Source: Camarhynchus parvulus (Eukaryota; Chordata; Aves; Passeriformes; Thraupidae). From it: 64,000 bases of DNA. The DNA lies in the NCBI RefSeq assembly GCF_901933205.1, contig NC_044600.1, forward strand, positions 1,178,001 through 1,242,000, given 5' to 3'. The position numbers and the translations under genes were made by a program. The notes below the pieces were generated by a model. The model had not been told where the DNA came from and made no database searches. It was given only the letters and a program-made list of their open reading frames with translations. Below, one piece after another: positions 23,667 through 34,553 of the stretch (the stretch's first letter is position 1; each line of letters starts with the position of its first letter).

Positions 23667-23858
23667 CTAACCCCAACCCTAATCCTAACCCCAACCCTAA
23701 TCCTAGCCCTAACTCCAATCCTAATCCTAACCCCAACCCTAATGCTAGCCCTAACCCCAATCCTAATCCTAACCCCAATCCTAATCCTAACCCCAACCCT
23801 AACCCTAACCCCAACCCTAACCCCAATCCTAATCCCAATCCTAATCCTAACCCCAATC
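23667..23858. repeat. Interstitial telomere-like array, 32 hexamers
   Basis: The + strand reads as 32 consecutive hexamers in perfect phase with no insertion or deletion. Ten are ctaacc (the vertebrate telomere repeat, CCCTAA phase), seven ctaatc, six ccaatc, five ccaacc, and four other variants. Almost all differences are C/T changes at hexamer positions 2 and 5. TTAGGG therefore lies on the minus strand. A compound 18-base pattern (ccaatc ctaatc ctaacc) is visible. The frames Asn-Pro (+) and Gly-Leu (-) are artefacts. Confidence 0.9.
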
Positions 23859-24028
23859 GTCACCCTCTGCTGCTGGGCAGAGCTGGGGGGACCCAGCTGC
23901 AGGGAAGGACACTGCAGACACCCTGGTTGTGGCATGGCAAGTGCTGCTGCTGAAGGATGCCCTCCTGCCCTGAGAAGATCCATTTTAGCCAGGGCAGGGT
24001 CAGGCTGCCTGCCCAGCACCCCCTCATG

Positions 24029-24029
24029 G

Positions 24030-24093
<64 letters not shown>
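24029..24093. repeat. (ATG)n trinucleotide microsatellite
   Basis: About twenty uninterrupted ATG triplets after one gtg interruption. They would encode poly-Met on + and poly-Ile or poly-His on -; not a gene. Confidence 0.97.
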
Positions 24094-24094
<1 letters not shown>

Positions 24095-24205
24095 TGTTCA
24101 GTCTGTCCAGGGGGAACAGCCCCTAGCACCTGGCAAGGAGGAGCAGCCTCTCCTTCCTTCCAGGCAGGCCAGGGGAGCTCAGAGGATGCTGAGCTCCATC
24201 CCTGG

Positions 24206-24322
24206 AGGATTCTAGAAATCCTTGATCACAACAGGATCTATAAATCACACAGGATTCTAGAAATCCTTGATCACAACAGGATCTATAAATCACACAGGAT
24301 TCTAGAAATCCTTGATCACAAC
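24206..24322. repeat. 45-bp tandem repeat, 2.6 copies
   Basis: Units starting aggattctagaaatccttga lie at 24206, 24251 and 24296, an exact 45-base period with almost no divergence. Confidence 0.95.
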
Positions 24323-24829
24323 TGAGCCCATCCTGGGACTGCACATCTTGCTGTGGGGAGCTGAAATCAGCTCTGCAGCCCAGCTGCAAACAAGCACATC
24401 CACACAGAGCAGCCCTGGCACAAACACAGCACCATGCTGGGCCCAGCCAGGAGATGCACAAAAGGAATCTTTCCTTAAAAATATCCTTGCATGCACTGAT
24501 GGACATTCCTGACCCACCCCAAAGGCCAGCTCAGCGCCCAAGGTAAAGAATAAAGAACCAAGGAGTGCCAAGCTCCCAGCTCTGTGTGCCCAGAGCTGCT
24601 GGGTCCCTTCCCTGGCACAGGGCAGCCACTGGAGCATCGCAGAGCAATCTCCAAGCTCCAGCATTGCTGAACTGTCTGCATTTTTCTGGGATTTATTTTG
24701 TTGGTTTTTTTTTTTGTTTTGTTTTGTTTTGTTTTTGTTTTGTTTAAAAAAAAAATCCAGGTCCTTGCTATGCTATAATAATTTCTAGTGAAACCCTGCA
24801 AATAATTTCTAGTGAAACCCTGCATCAGT
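24323..24829. other. Spacer with (TTTTG)n tract and 24-bp duplication
   Basis: No gene is recognised. A T-rich (ttttg)n-type tract lies at about 24705-24745, followed by an A-run. A 24-base unit containing ataatttctagtgaaaccct is duplicated at 24777 and 24801. Confidence 0.7.
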
Positions 24830-25330
24830 CAGTTTGGACTCTGGAGTATTTAAAAATCTGTATCCTAATTTTGTGATTTAGACCTATTTATATGTAAATT
24901 AAAAAATAAATAATAAAAAAAAGAAAATACTACTTCCCTATTATTTCCCTTATGATAAATTAGTCTGAATTAGTGATGAATATAAAGAATTAACTCTTAT
25001 ATTCCTTATGCTTTGGCTCATTTACAAATGCCATAAAAGCCCATTAGACACTTAAGAAACTATGTCAAGTAAAAATAAAATTCTCTACAGAAAACAAAGT
25101 AAAATGTTTAATGATATAATGAAGACTCATTAATGTAATGCTTATTTTAATATTAAAAATTCACAAGAATTGTCATAGCTCTTGTCTTAATCAGATGAGC
25201 TTTTGTAATATTTATCTGTGTTGTAATTTCATAAATATTTATACATCCATTTCCAAACTTTACTGGTCTTTGCTGTATTAAATACATTTTAAACTTGTTA
25301 ATATTTGAGGAGTGTTTTCTCCATGTGTGC
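24830..25330. other. Strongly AT-rich, repeat-poor segment
   Basis: About 500 bases dominated by A and T with many homeodomain-like TAAT words but no tandem structure, mobile element or gene. Such segments can be conserved regulatory DNA; the single sequence cannot show this. Confidence 0.4.
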
Positions 25331-26339
25331 CAGGCAGCCACTTGACAGTGCCATGTGATCCTGACTGTGGCACACAGACTGTGGGCACCAGTCTCTGACA
25401 GGGACCTTTCCGGCCAACCTGCACGGGATAAAATCTCTTTTTTCAGGAGAAGCCTGGCTTTAGAACAGGGTTAAATGTGGAGGGTGGGGAACCAGTGTCC
25501 CACTGCTCCCCTTCCCCTCTGCCTGAGCTCAGCACATGCTGCAGGAGCTGTCCCAAGCACTTCCATGGAAATCCCAATTCCAATCCTGTCTATTCCTGAG
25601 ACCCTTCTGTTCCTGGGCTCTTGGCTCATGGTGCTGTGCCCTGCCCAGAGAAATTAAGGTTCACAGTGCCCCAGTCCCCTTTGATTTGTGCCTGAGCTCA
25701 CCGGCATGTGCAAACTTCACCGGAGTTAAAGCAGGATGTGAACATGAGAATGTCTTGGAAGGCAAAAGCATCTGAGGTAGCATTCAGCACTCTGAATTTA
25801 ATGTATGTGGAAATAAATGTGCTATGGAGCCTTTCAAGTTAAAAAAAATCAAACATTAGCCCTGACTCGTGGAAAGCCTTGGAGAGTTCTTGCATTACAG
25901 AAAATTCCCCAGACAAGGAACTGTGACATGCGAAGGAGCAGCAGCATCCATTTTGGGTGCAAACTGGCACAATTCACACACACACAACACGCTGCTTTGG
26001 AGAAGGGGCACAAACCACACAGCTCCTTTGCTCTCCTCTCAGCTCCACCTCTTCCACATCTTTACCTGGGCTGAAATCAGAATTGCCATTTAGTTTATCG
26101 GGCACCCAGTCCCCCTGTGCTCTCTGCAGCAGGGAGGGAAGTTTGGGTTCAGGAGCTCAGGCCAGCAGTGAGTCCCTGACACCCTAAGGTTTGGAATTCC
26201 ATGGAATTCCATGGCAGAACCCCCCCCAAAGGCCCAACTGCTGATGGCACACAGACACCAAGATGCACAGAACTGCCCCTGCTCCTGAGCCCTGCTGATC
26301 CACCCCTGTGAAACAAGCGCCCAGACATCCTTCAGGAGA
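25331..26339. other. Unique sequence, no gene recognised
   Basis: Mixed composition with short frames only. A 16-base perfect palindrome (ccatggaattccatgg) lies at 26199-26214, followed by a C run. Confidence 0.55.
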
Positions 26340-28930
26340 GTCTTTCACTTCATCTCCCTTGATTTGCCATCCTCTTTATAATTTGTGCAGTAATATTCAT
26401 AAACACTAATTATTTATACATCGTTATGGACCTCTTGAATTTGATTCTCTTCTCACTTAAGCTATAAATATGGAATAAAATTAATATGAATCAGAAAAAC
26501 GAGGACCCTGAAGACTGAAATATATGTAAAATCACTTACAGTCCTCTAACTTTTTAAAGAGATTTTTTACTTGAATATTCTCCTGGGTTGCAAACACTAC
26601 AGGGGAAAGTTTACATCCAATCAAGAACACATTTATTGAAGTGCTTAAAAATGCGCGGAAGTAATTCTGCTAATATTAAGTTTTCTAACTCTCTCTCTCC
26701 TGGATTAAAAACAAAGCAAGCCCTTTCATCCCTGACATTTTAGCATTTGGAATGCATCAAAATGTTTCTTCCACTGCTCTGGAAAGGAGCTCTGATTTTC
26801 CTGTCCTCCTGTGTTCGAGGCAAAGAGGCTGACACAGAATGTACAAATTGAATGTACAAATGAACTCCTTTGCATTTCTGGGGGAGAGGGAAGGAAGATG
26901 CAGAACTCAAACACACTTTCCTGTCCCTCTGGGTTGGTATCTAAGGCACAAACCTGACCCCTGCACCCTCTGAACCTCCCTTCGGTGTCTGTTTGAAATG
27001 CAAGTTCAAATCTTGCACGTTTGATTGGGCTTGCTCAGCAACCAAATAAATAGCTGAGCTATTGAGGGCAGATTAGAGGATTTAACCCCTTCTGGCCTTA
27101 AAACTTCAGAATCCAAAGATGAATTCTTCTGAGGTTTAGATTAAAAATGGAAGAAGCACTTGGTAGGCTCAGGTCTCATCACGAGGATTTCACCACTTTG
27201 GTTCAGAGCTTAGGAAATCTCTTTCAGCACAGAAAACCAAACCTGAATGACTTTTCTTCCCAGGCTTTCCAAACCCCCTGAAAACACAACACTACTCTGG
27301 ATCTGGGCAGATCCTGTCCCACACCACTTTGGATTTAACACTCAGCTCTGAAGTTCACAAATCGGGCATTTCTTTGTCTTGCGCTGCACTGAGATGTACT
27401 GAAAACAGAGCAGGTGGAGGAAGAAGAAAACAAATAGAAAACAACTAGAAATAGGAAATCAAATAGAAAAACAATTAGAAAATAATTCTGAAAATGAAGC
27501 CTTGAAGCTTGCCCCATAAACCCTGGGCTGCAGCATTTCCTGTGGCTCTAATTCACTCTGACTTCTCGAATGCATTTATTCAGCCCAAGCAGCACTTCCA
27601 CACATGCAGTTGCTGTTAATTTTAATCTGCTTCGTTATTATCTTTGCAATTTTATAAATATGAGCTCAACTGAAAAGGACATTCAAAGAGTTGGGTGGTT
27701 GTTTTTTTCCTTCTCCTGGAAATGACTGCTGAGTGATGCTCACCATAAATTAATTTTTCAAGCTTTGTAGAGGTTATGTAAATTTGCAGAATGTTCTTCT
27801 GATGTTTAAGCCACATTTTGACAACAGCTTCAAAAACTGGTCAGAGAACTCTTCCTACTAACATCTGCTTGTTGAAATATATGTAATGACATGGTTGTGT
27901 AGCACTTCCCATTGATCTCTGGATGCCAGGTGATCACTCAAGCTAAAAAAATGCATGTGCACACAATGGAAAATGGGAATTTAGATCTTAAAAGCACTGG
28001 AATGAGGGGGGTGGGGAGAAAGTGGTAAATTTCCTTCACCTTCTTTAAATCAGTATTTTAAAAGACCCAGCACAGCTACAGCTACAGTTACAATGGCAAC
28101 TAAAGTGCCTTTGACTCGTTATTCATCCCCCCTGCTCCTCTTGGTAACTATTTTCCTACCTTATCACAGCCTAGAAAAATAATTTAAATTGGGTTCCTCA
28201 AAACCCCTCCCAGTTTAGGCTTTCTCTTTTTTTTTTTTTTTAATAAAGTTAAAAGCATCTCAACAGTTTGTGGGAAAATGGGAATCACTGTGGTTTGCTT
28301 TGAGGTTCAGCTGTTTGAGAAACTCTCAATTAAAGCAGAAGGGAAGCAGTTTTACAGTGCCTGACATTCAGCGTCTGCAATGCTTTTGTCACAAATGATG
28401 TCTCTTTTCAGCAACATGGTCTCCCTGCCACCAACATAAGGCTTGGTTTAATTTAAAACACAATTTAAAGTTCTGTACACGGTGGGAACTCTCTCTGTCA
28501 AAGCACTCTGCTGAGCACAATGGGCGCAGCCTCCTTTCAAGCCTGCTGGGCTGCTTTGGGGAAACACACACAGGGGCAGCTCCTCACGTCCCAGAACCAC
28601 AATCACAGGGTGCCTGATGCAGCTGGGCATGTCCACCTGATAAAGATTTCAGTATGCAGGCAGATGTGGCAATAAATAATAGAATTTCAGAGTGATCAAA
28701 GTAACCTGCCTTGTTTGGTAAGCTGGCTAATGTTTACTTCCAAATATATCATTTTTAATTATACTTCTATATGACAATGTAAATAAATATGTGACTTTTT
28801 CTCCAAGAAATTAAAGGAGTTTAGAGTCTCAATTTAAAATGCATCAGAAAATACAGTGCAGAAAATATTCTTCCTCCACTAACAACTCCACTTTGTTTTT
28901 GAACAGCTTCCTTTTATCATGGAAGTGAAA
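26340..28930. other. AT-rich unique sequence, no gene recognised
   Basis: Long AT-rich stretch free of recognisable repeats apart from a poly-T run at about 28227-28242. TAAT-type words and short AT blocks are frequent (26380-26500, 27600-27900). No frame exceeds about 75 codons. Confidence 0.5.
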
Positions 28931-31900
28931 AAAAACCCAGCACGACTTGTCTAAAAAGCAGCAAAGAGGATTTGGGATTAGTTATCAGGGAGAAAACTTG
29001 TGGAAAATCCTGCAGGTGACAGAAGTGTGCAGCGAGACACGGCTGGCTTTATCAGTGGTTCAAAGCAAACAGGCTGTATGTGATCCATACATCACAAACC
29101 CACTCACACTGAGATGGCGCAGCAGAGCAGGCCTGCGATCAACGCTGCTCCACTCCCACAGCCAAACATCAATTATTCAGGCGCTCTCCAAATAAATGAA
29201 TTATGACTTTTTTCCTTTTTTTTTTTTTTTTTTGAGATGTGGGTTTGATTGCTGGAAGGTGTCTGTGCTCTCCAGGGCAGCAGGTGAGGTTTGCTGGTGG
29301 CCTCACAGTGCCCTTGGCCAGAGGAGCCCTCCCTGCCCTCTGCAGTGACCCCACTGGGAGCTGAACAGGGGCCTGCAGGGATATAAACTCCAAATTACGT
29401 GTTATACCCCAAATTCTGCTCAGGTAGAGTTTGGAGTAATGTCAAGGCTGCTGTTTAGTCCAAGTGACCTGAACCCTTTGCTTCCAAAAAAACCCTTTAC
29501 TTCCAAAATATAGGAGAACACTTAATTTACACTCCACAGCACAAATGGTAAGCAAGACAATTGTGGATTTCTACCTAAACAGATGAGCAACAAATCTGAG
29601 AAACCCTTCTGGCAGAACAGAGACTCTGGGCAATATTGCCTTTGGACACGCTGCCTTTTGGCAATATGGAGAGCCTGAATTTGGAGATATTGAAAGCCAT
29701 GGGGAAACAGCCCCTGTTGATATTGGCCATTCCTGATTGTGTCAACCCCGTTAAGTGGCACTGCCTTGCTGTGGGCAGGTCATGATGTCACCTGTCACAT
29801 TGTCACCAGCACACGAGCACACATGGCAGAGCCTCAGTGAGGCCAGGAGGAGCTCCTGGAACACGGCACAGATCTCCCCCACCACACTTTGGAAATTTCA
29901 GTGCCTTCATCTTGACTTGACCTGACAGATGGCAATGGCTCCTGGCTGCCTTTTTCAAAGCCTTCTTCCTCCAATATCTATTCTGTCAGCGTTCAAACAA
30001 CTTTTTGGCATGTTGTGCCCTTGCTTATTTTCAATGAATTCTTAGGTTAATTATTTATATTATCTTGAAAAGTGATGAGATTTTTGAAAGCTGTGCTGCA
30101 CAAAGTCGTTGGAAAAGTCAGTATCAGCACCAGATGTTAACTTTGCAGAAGGACATGAATACAGATTTAAACAGCAATTGGCAGAGTCCCAAAGTCTGCA
30201 AGGGAGCATGTGGATAAGCACCAAGAAAAGGGGTGTCCTACTCAGACCATCACCTCAACTATTTTCTAATTCCTTTATTTTTCAAAATTTGATGGAAAAT
30301 CTTTTTAGTCCAGGCCTAGCAGAAGCTTCCTGATGTTCCCCACATCTGGTCAGGGTAGTCCAACTGTCAGGACAGATTCTGCAATGGTGCTTCAACACTT
30401 TGTACGAGCTGAAGCTGGCAGCAGAGGAATGTGAAAATGCAGCATGACAGGAGAGAAAGTGACAAATCCCTCCCAGAATTCAGGGATTCACTCTGAATTT
30501 CTGGGAAAGTTTTGGACCAGTTATTTCTCTTGACAAACTGGTGATGAATTTCCGTGGAGCCAGACATTGAGTTTGATTTAGAAACGCTGCCCTTCCGCTC
30601 ATGAAGCTTTAATTTAGCTGTTGTTATGAAACAGGAATCCAGTAGGGATGGCTAAATAAATCCTGCTCTCGTTTAGAGAAAATACTGCACGAATAACTGC
30701 ACTGAGCTATAACCCTCACTATTCCCCACGTAAAAAACTGAAATAAATTAATAATAAAAGAGAGCTTAAAAGGCAAAACTTCAGAACACCACAGAAGTGC
30801 AATCTCCTCCAGTTTGAAATACTTCACTATGTTTTGTACTTGTATGTTGTTTATCTTTGTGTCATTTTCCTGTATCTGAAAATCATCCTCTAAAATGTTC
30901 CCTTGCACATTCTGCAGGTGAACATTTTGTAGAGCATCAATCATGTGTCTCCCATCTCCTTTTTCTTTGGAAGTAACTAATTTCTACTGCTTATTTAAAC
31001 TGGCAGAGCGCCTGCTTTATTATCAGTTAAAAACTTGTGCACAAAAATGACACCAGTTTGCATAATTATCATGAAATAAGACAGGCTTTTTTGGGGGTAA
31101 CAATCTGGTAACTTCATAATAAATCTGTCTGGAGCAATCGTAATTACACAGTAACTCATCTTAATACATTTGTATTCGCAGCAGATAAGAGTGGTGATAA
31201 GAAGTCCCACTATCATCTGTGTTTCACTGAAATGAGAAACTGCACACAAACCCATTACAAACTGCAAATTCTAGAGCTTTCCACCCTGTCTTAAAGGCTG
31301 ACTGCAAGAGCCCAAGGGTTTGTTTATCTAATCTGGAAAACAGCTTGAATCTTGTTTTTATTTTCCCCCCACAACCAGCGATACAAAGACGGCATCGGAA
31401 GCCGTTCCCAGTCTGTGTTGGGTGTGTGTACATTCCAAAGTGTGAACACAAGCTCCCTGCTTCAGCCAGCAGCACCAGTTGTGCATGTAAATGGGTTAAT
31501 TGCCTGCTCACCTCTCCCCAAAACAAGCAACTGCTCAGGCACCGGGGGACGTGTGCATGTACACATCTCTCGCATCACCCAAATGAAAGGCTCTCTGTAA
31601 ACACAGCAATATGTTGACTCTGCTTTTGTAGGGGATGATGATAAGAAAAGGGTCTGAGGAAAAGCTCTTTGTTTGGCAGAGGAGCAAAGCAAAGGCAGGA
31701 AGAGCACAAGTAGGGATATATTCCATACAACTGGATAATGAAAGGATGTTCTAAGACTCGCTCCTGTGAATAGAAAGTTGAAAGCAGCTGTATAAGCTCA
31801 CTTCAGTGCTGATAAGAGCACAGAGGATGAGACAGATTTTACCATCTAAGAGACAAGAAGGAAACTGCACAAAGTTGCACAAAGTTGGTTGTTAGGAACT

Positions 31901-32189
31901 AAAAGCTAGAACTTGAGGGGAAAACAGCTTAGAGAAGCACCACAACATCTCCACGCTATTCCTACAACGCTCTGAAACGGGGGCTCTAAACTGATGCTGG
32001 ATTGTTCTTCTGTCTTGGTCTTGTTTGCTGCTGGATCTGGCTTTGATCAGTCCTTGTGCCACCACAGCCACTCGAGAAATTGTTTTCAATTTGTGTGCCT
32101 TCCAAACTCTGCTTGTTCTTCATCCCTGGTCTCCCCTCTCATTTACTTCCCAGCTTAATAAATCACACAAAGCAGATGCAGAGAAATCA
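28931..32189. other. AT-rich unique sequence, no gene recognised
   Basis: Contains a poly-T run at about 29207-29233, a small duplication (ccctttgcttccaaaa / ccctttacttccaaaa) near 29475-29510, and a duplicated gcacaaagtt word at 31868-31887. No gene or RNA is recognised. Confidence 0.55.
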
Positions 32190-32465
32190 CACGGTCTGTG
32201 TCACTGCCTGAAGCAGGAATAAACACACCAAAGACATCCCTGACAGATGTTTATCTGTGTTGCTTTTAAAAATTTGCAGTGAGCATAAATCCATAACCTT
32301 CAGAACTGCTGTCACCAGAAGGAACATTTTCTTCACGTTTGTTTTAAATTCTCCTTGCTCAAATTTAAGTCTCATACTTCTCACACTATCCACTTCTATT
32401 TCTCGAACTCTCCCCAGTCCCTTTTCACTTATTATTTCACCTCTCTTCTTACCAGCCCCATTTTT
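32190..32465 (-). mobile_element. Ancient CR1/L3-like LINE 3' fragment
   Basis: Read on the minus strand, the segment follows the layout of the 3' region of old CR1/L3-type LINEs as I remember it. A gagaagtatgagactta-type word leads to gtgaagaaaatgttcctt, then cagataaacatctgtcag and gatgtctttggt, then cctgcttcaggcagtg. Divergence is high, as expected for an old insertion. The 108-codon open frame on this strand (32187-32510) is explained by this and is probably not a gene. The exact family needs a library search. Confidence 0.5.
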
Positions 32466-33983
32466 ATCCTCATAAAACAAATCCAAAGTTTTACTTTCAA
32501 TGACAGACAAAGCTCAGAAAGACACACATCCACCTTCACTCTGCCTTGGATAATACTTTTCTTTCCTGGTTCTTTCCACGTTTCCCCCTTTAATTTCAAC
32601 CCTTCAGGCTGTGCACAGAGTACAGAACCTGAAGCTATCAGTGACTCAGCACAGAATCCCCACAGTTCCCAAACCCCCTGGAACCAGCTGATGGTATTCC
32701 ATGGACAGAGTTATGAGAGGAGAAGGTGCCAGGTATTTAAATGAAGGAAAAAACTCAACTAGCATTCATATATTCCACAGCAGCTGATAATCTCTGGTTT
32801 TACCAATACTAAGCACAGAACTGTCCCAGGAGAAGGTTGCTGGGCTGGCACTCTGAGCCCCTCAGCATGGGCTGGGTACAGCAATTCTTAATTGCTACTG
32901 GGGCAAGCCTGAGGAGATTCAGGAGAAGTTCCTGTGCAATGAAATTGACTGGAATTTGTGGATGGGGGAATGCAAGGGATACATAAGATTAATTTAACGT
33001 TGATGAGAAAATTTAAGATGAGGCGCGGGGAATTAACTCCAGATGCAATCTGAACTTTTATGACATATAACTAATTACACAGGCAATAAAAAGAAATTAA
33101 ATTGATTATTTTCTTTGACTCTTTAGCTCTAGGATTAATGTGTAATGCACAATATTTGGTTCCATTTCCAGAAAGCCAGAATGACTTTTACAAGGCAGAA
33201 CACCTAAGGTGGATTTGGAGATGTGGAGAACGTTTTTCTCCTCTTCAGGCTGGCACTTTGAAGGGACAGAATTGAGACTGGAAGTATTTTACTGACACAA
33301 ATAAAGCAACATGACTGAAAAGGAGAACATAGGACCAATGAAGAATTTCTTTTTCAATATTTCCTCTCCCAAGCTGAATCTCTGTCACTGCATTTCTGTG
33401 TCCTTAGCACATGGACGAGACCTCTCAGCAACCAAACCAAAGGCAGACACAGACTGTGAAACTCCTCCCCAGAGATTAAATAGCCTTTCATATCAACTGA
33501 ACAGAGTACTTTCAGTGAGTTACACACATGCCCTGTTTAAATGATTATTATTTAAGTGTCTTCCTCACTTTCAGAGCTCTGTTGCATTCCGCAGATTTCT
33601 ACAGACCTGACTGCAGAAGATTCATGGCACAGGGAATGCCCCACTGCTGGTTTCTAATATTTCCTGGCCTGGTGATGTTCTCTGACTGCTGCCATATTAT
33701 CACTGTATGATCTCCTGATTCCCTTTATTGATCTGCTCTTTGGTGTTTTAATGGAAACAGGGGTGAGGTGCTTTGGCCAAACACTCCTGGTGCCCAGGGA
33801 GGTCAGTGCAGGCTCCTCTCACTGCAGCCCCTCAGCCAGGGCACACTGCAATCACCAGGCTTCTCATCCACCTCCCTGAGGCTTTTGCTCATTCCCATGG
33901 TGTAGATCTGAGAAGAAACTTGGGGAAAACCTTTAAATTCTGTATTCCTCAGCACTACAGAATCCAGCCTGTTTGTCCCCCTG
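32466..33983. other. Unique sequence, no gene recognised
   Basis: AT-moderate sequence with short open frames, none with a domain. The last bases before 33984 (cccctg) form the left half of the target-site duplication of the adjoining LTR. Confidence 0.55.
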
Positions 33984-34547
33984 TGTGGTGTTTGTGAGGT
34001 CCCCAAGATGAGGTGAGAGATCAGAATTTGACTCCATGTTCTCAAAAGGCATTATATTATATTATATTATATTATATTATATTATATTATATTATATTAT
34101 ATTATATTATATTATATTATATTATATTATATTATATTATATTATATTATATTATATTATATTATATTATATTATATTATATTATATTATATTATATCAT
34201 ATCTATCATATCATATCATATCATATCATATCATATCATATCATATCATATCATATTATTATAGTATAGTATTGTATTGTATTGTATTGTATTATAGCTA
34301 TACTAAAACTATGCTCAGGAAAGAGAAAGGAGACATCAGAAAGCTTAACAAGAATGAATAATAAAAACCCATGACTGGCTCAGAGTCTGACACAGCTGGC
34401 TGGGATTGGTCATTAAGTTAAAGCAATTCACATGTTTGATAACCAATCTCCAGACCACATTCCAGAGCAGCAAAACAGGGACAAGCTGAAGCTTCCCAGG
34501 AGAAGAAATCCTGGCGAAGGGATTTTTCAGAAAATATCACAGTGACA
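33984..34547 (-). mobile_element. Family-B solo LTR, expanded by a pentanucleotide repeat
   Basis: On the minus strand the element reads from tgtcactgtgatattttctg to caccaca. It matches the copy at 42472 in order: the gaaaaatccct word, gctctggaatgtg, gaccaatccca, catgggtttttatta, tagtatagc and ttggagtcaaatt. The direct flanks cccctg at 33978-33983 and 34548-34553 are identical, a perfect 6-bp target-site duplication. This is typical of class II (ERVK-like) insertions. It is 564 bases against 404 for the other copy; the difference lies in the AT-rich segment, now a long pentanucleotide array. No internal retroviral sequence remains. Confidence 0.9.
34051..34300. repeat. (ATTAT)n-(CATAT)n-(GTATT)n microsatellite inside the LTR
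   Basis: About 29 uninterrupted attat units (34051 to about 34195) are followed by about ten catat units and then a short gtatt block. The array occupies the AT-rich promoter/polyadenylation segment of the family-B LTR. Confidence 0.95.
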
Positions 34548-34553
34548 CCCCTG

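Noticed and set aside
23518..23953. Gly-Leu and Asn-Pro repeat proteins over the telomere-like tract
   Set aside because: A hexamer array translates to dipeptide repeats in every frame; flanking residues show no known domain.
26199..26214. 16-bp perfect palindrome ccatggaattccatgg
   Set aside because: It arises from overlapping short words (ggaattcc and ccatgg) and is too short to imply a specific function.
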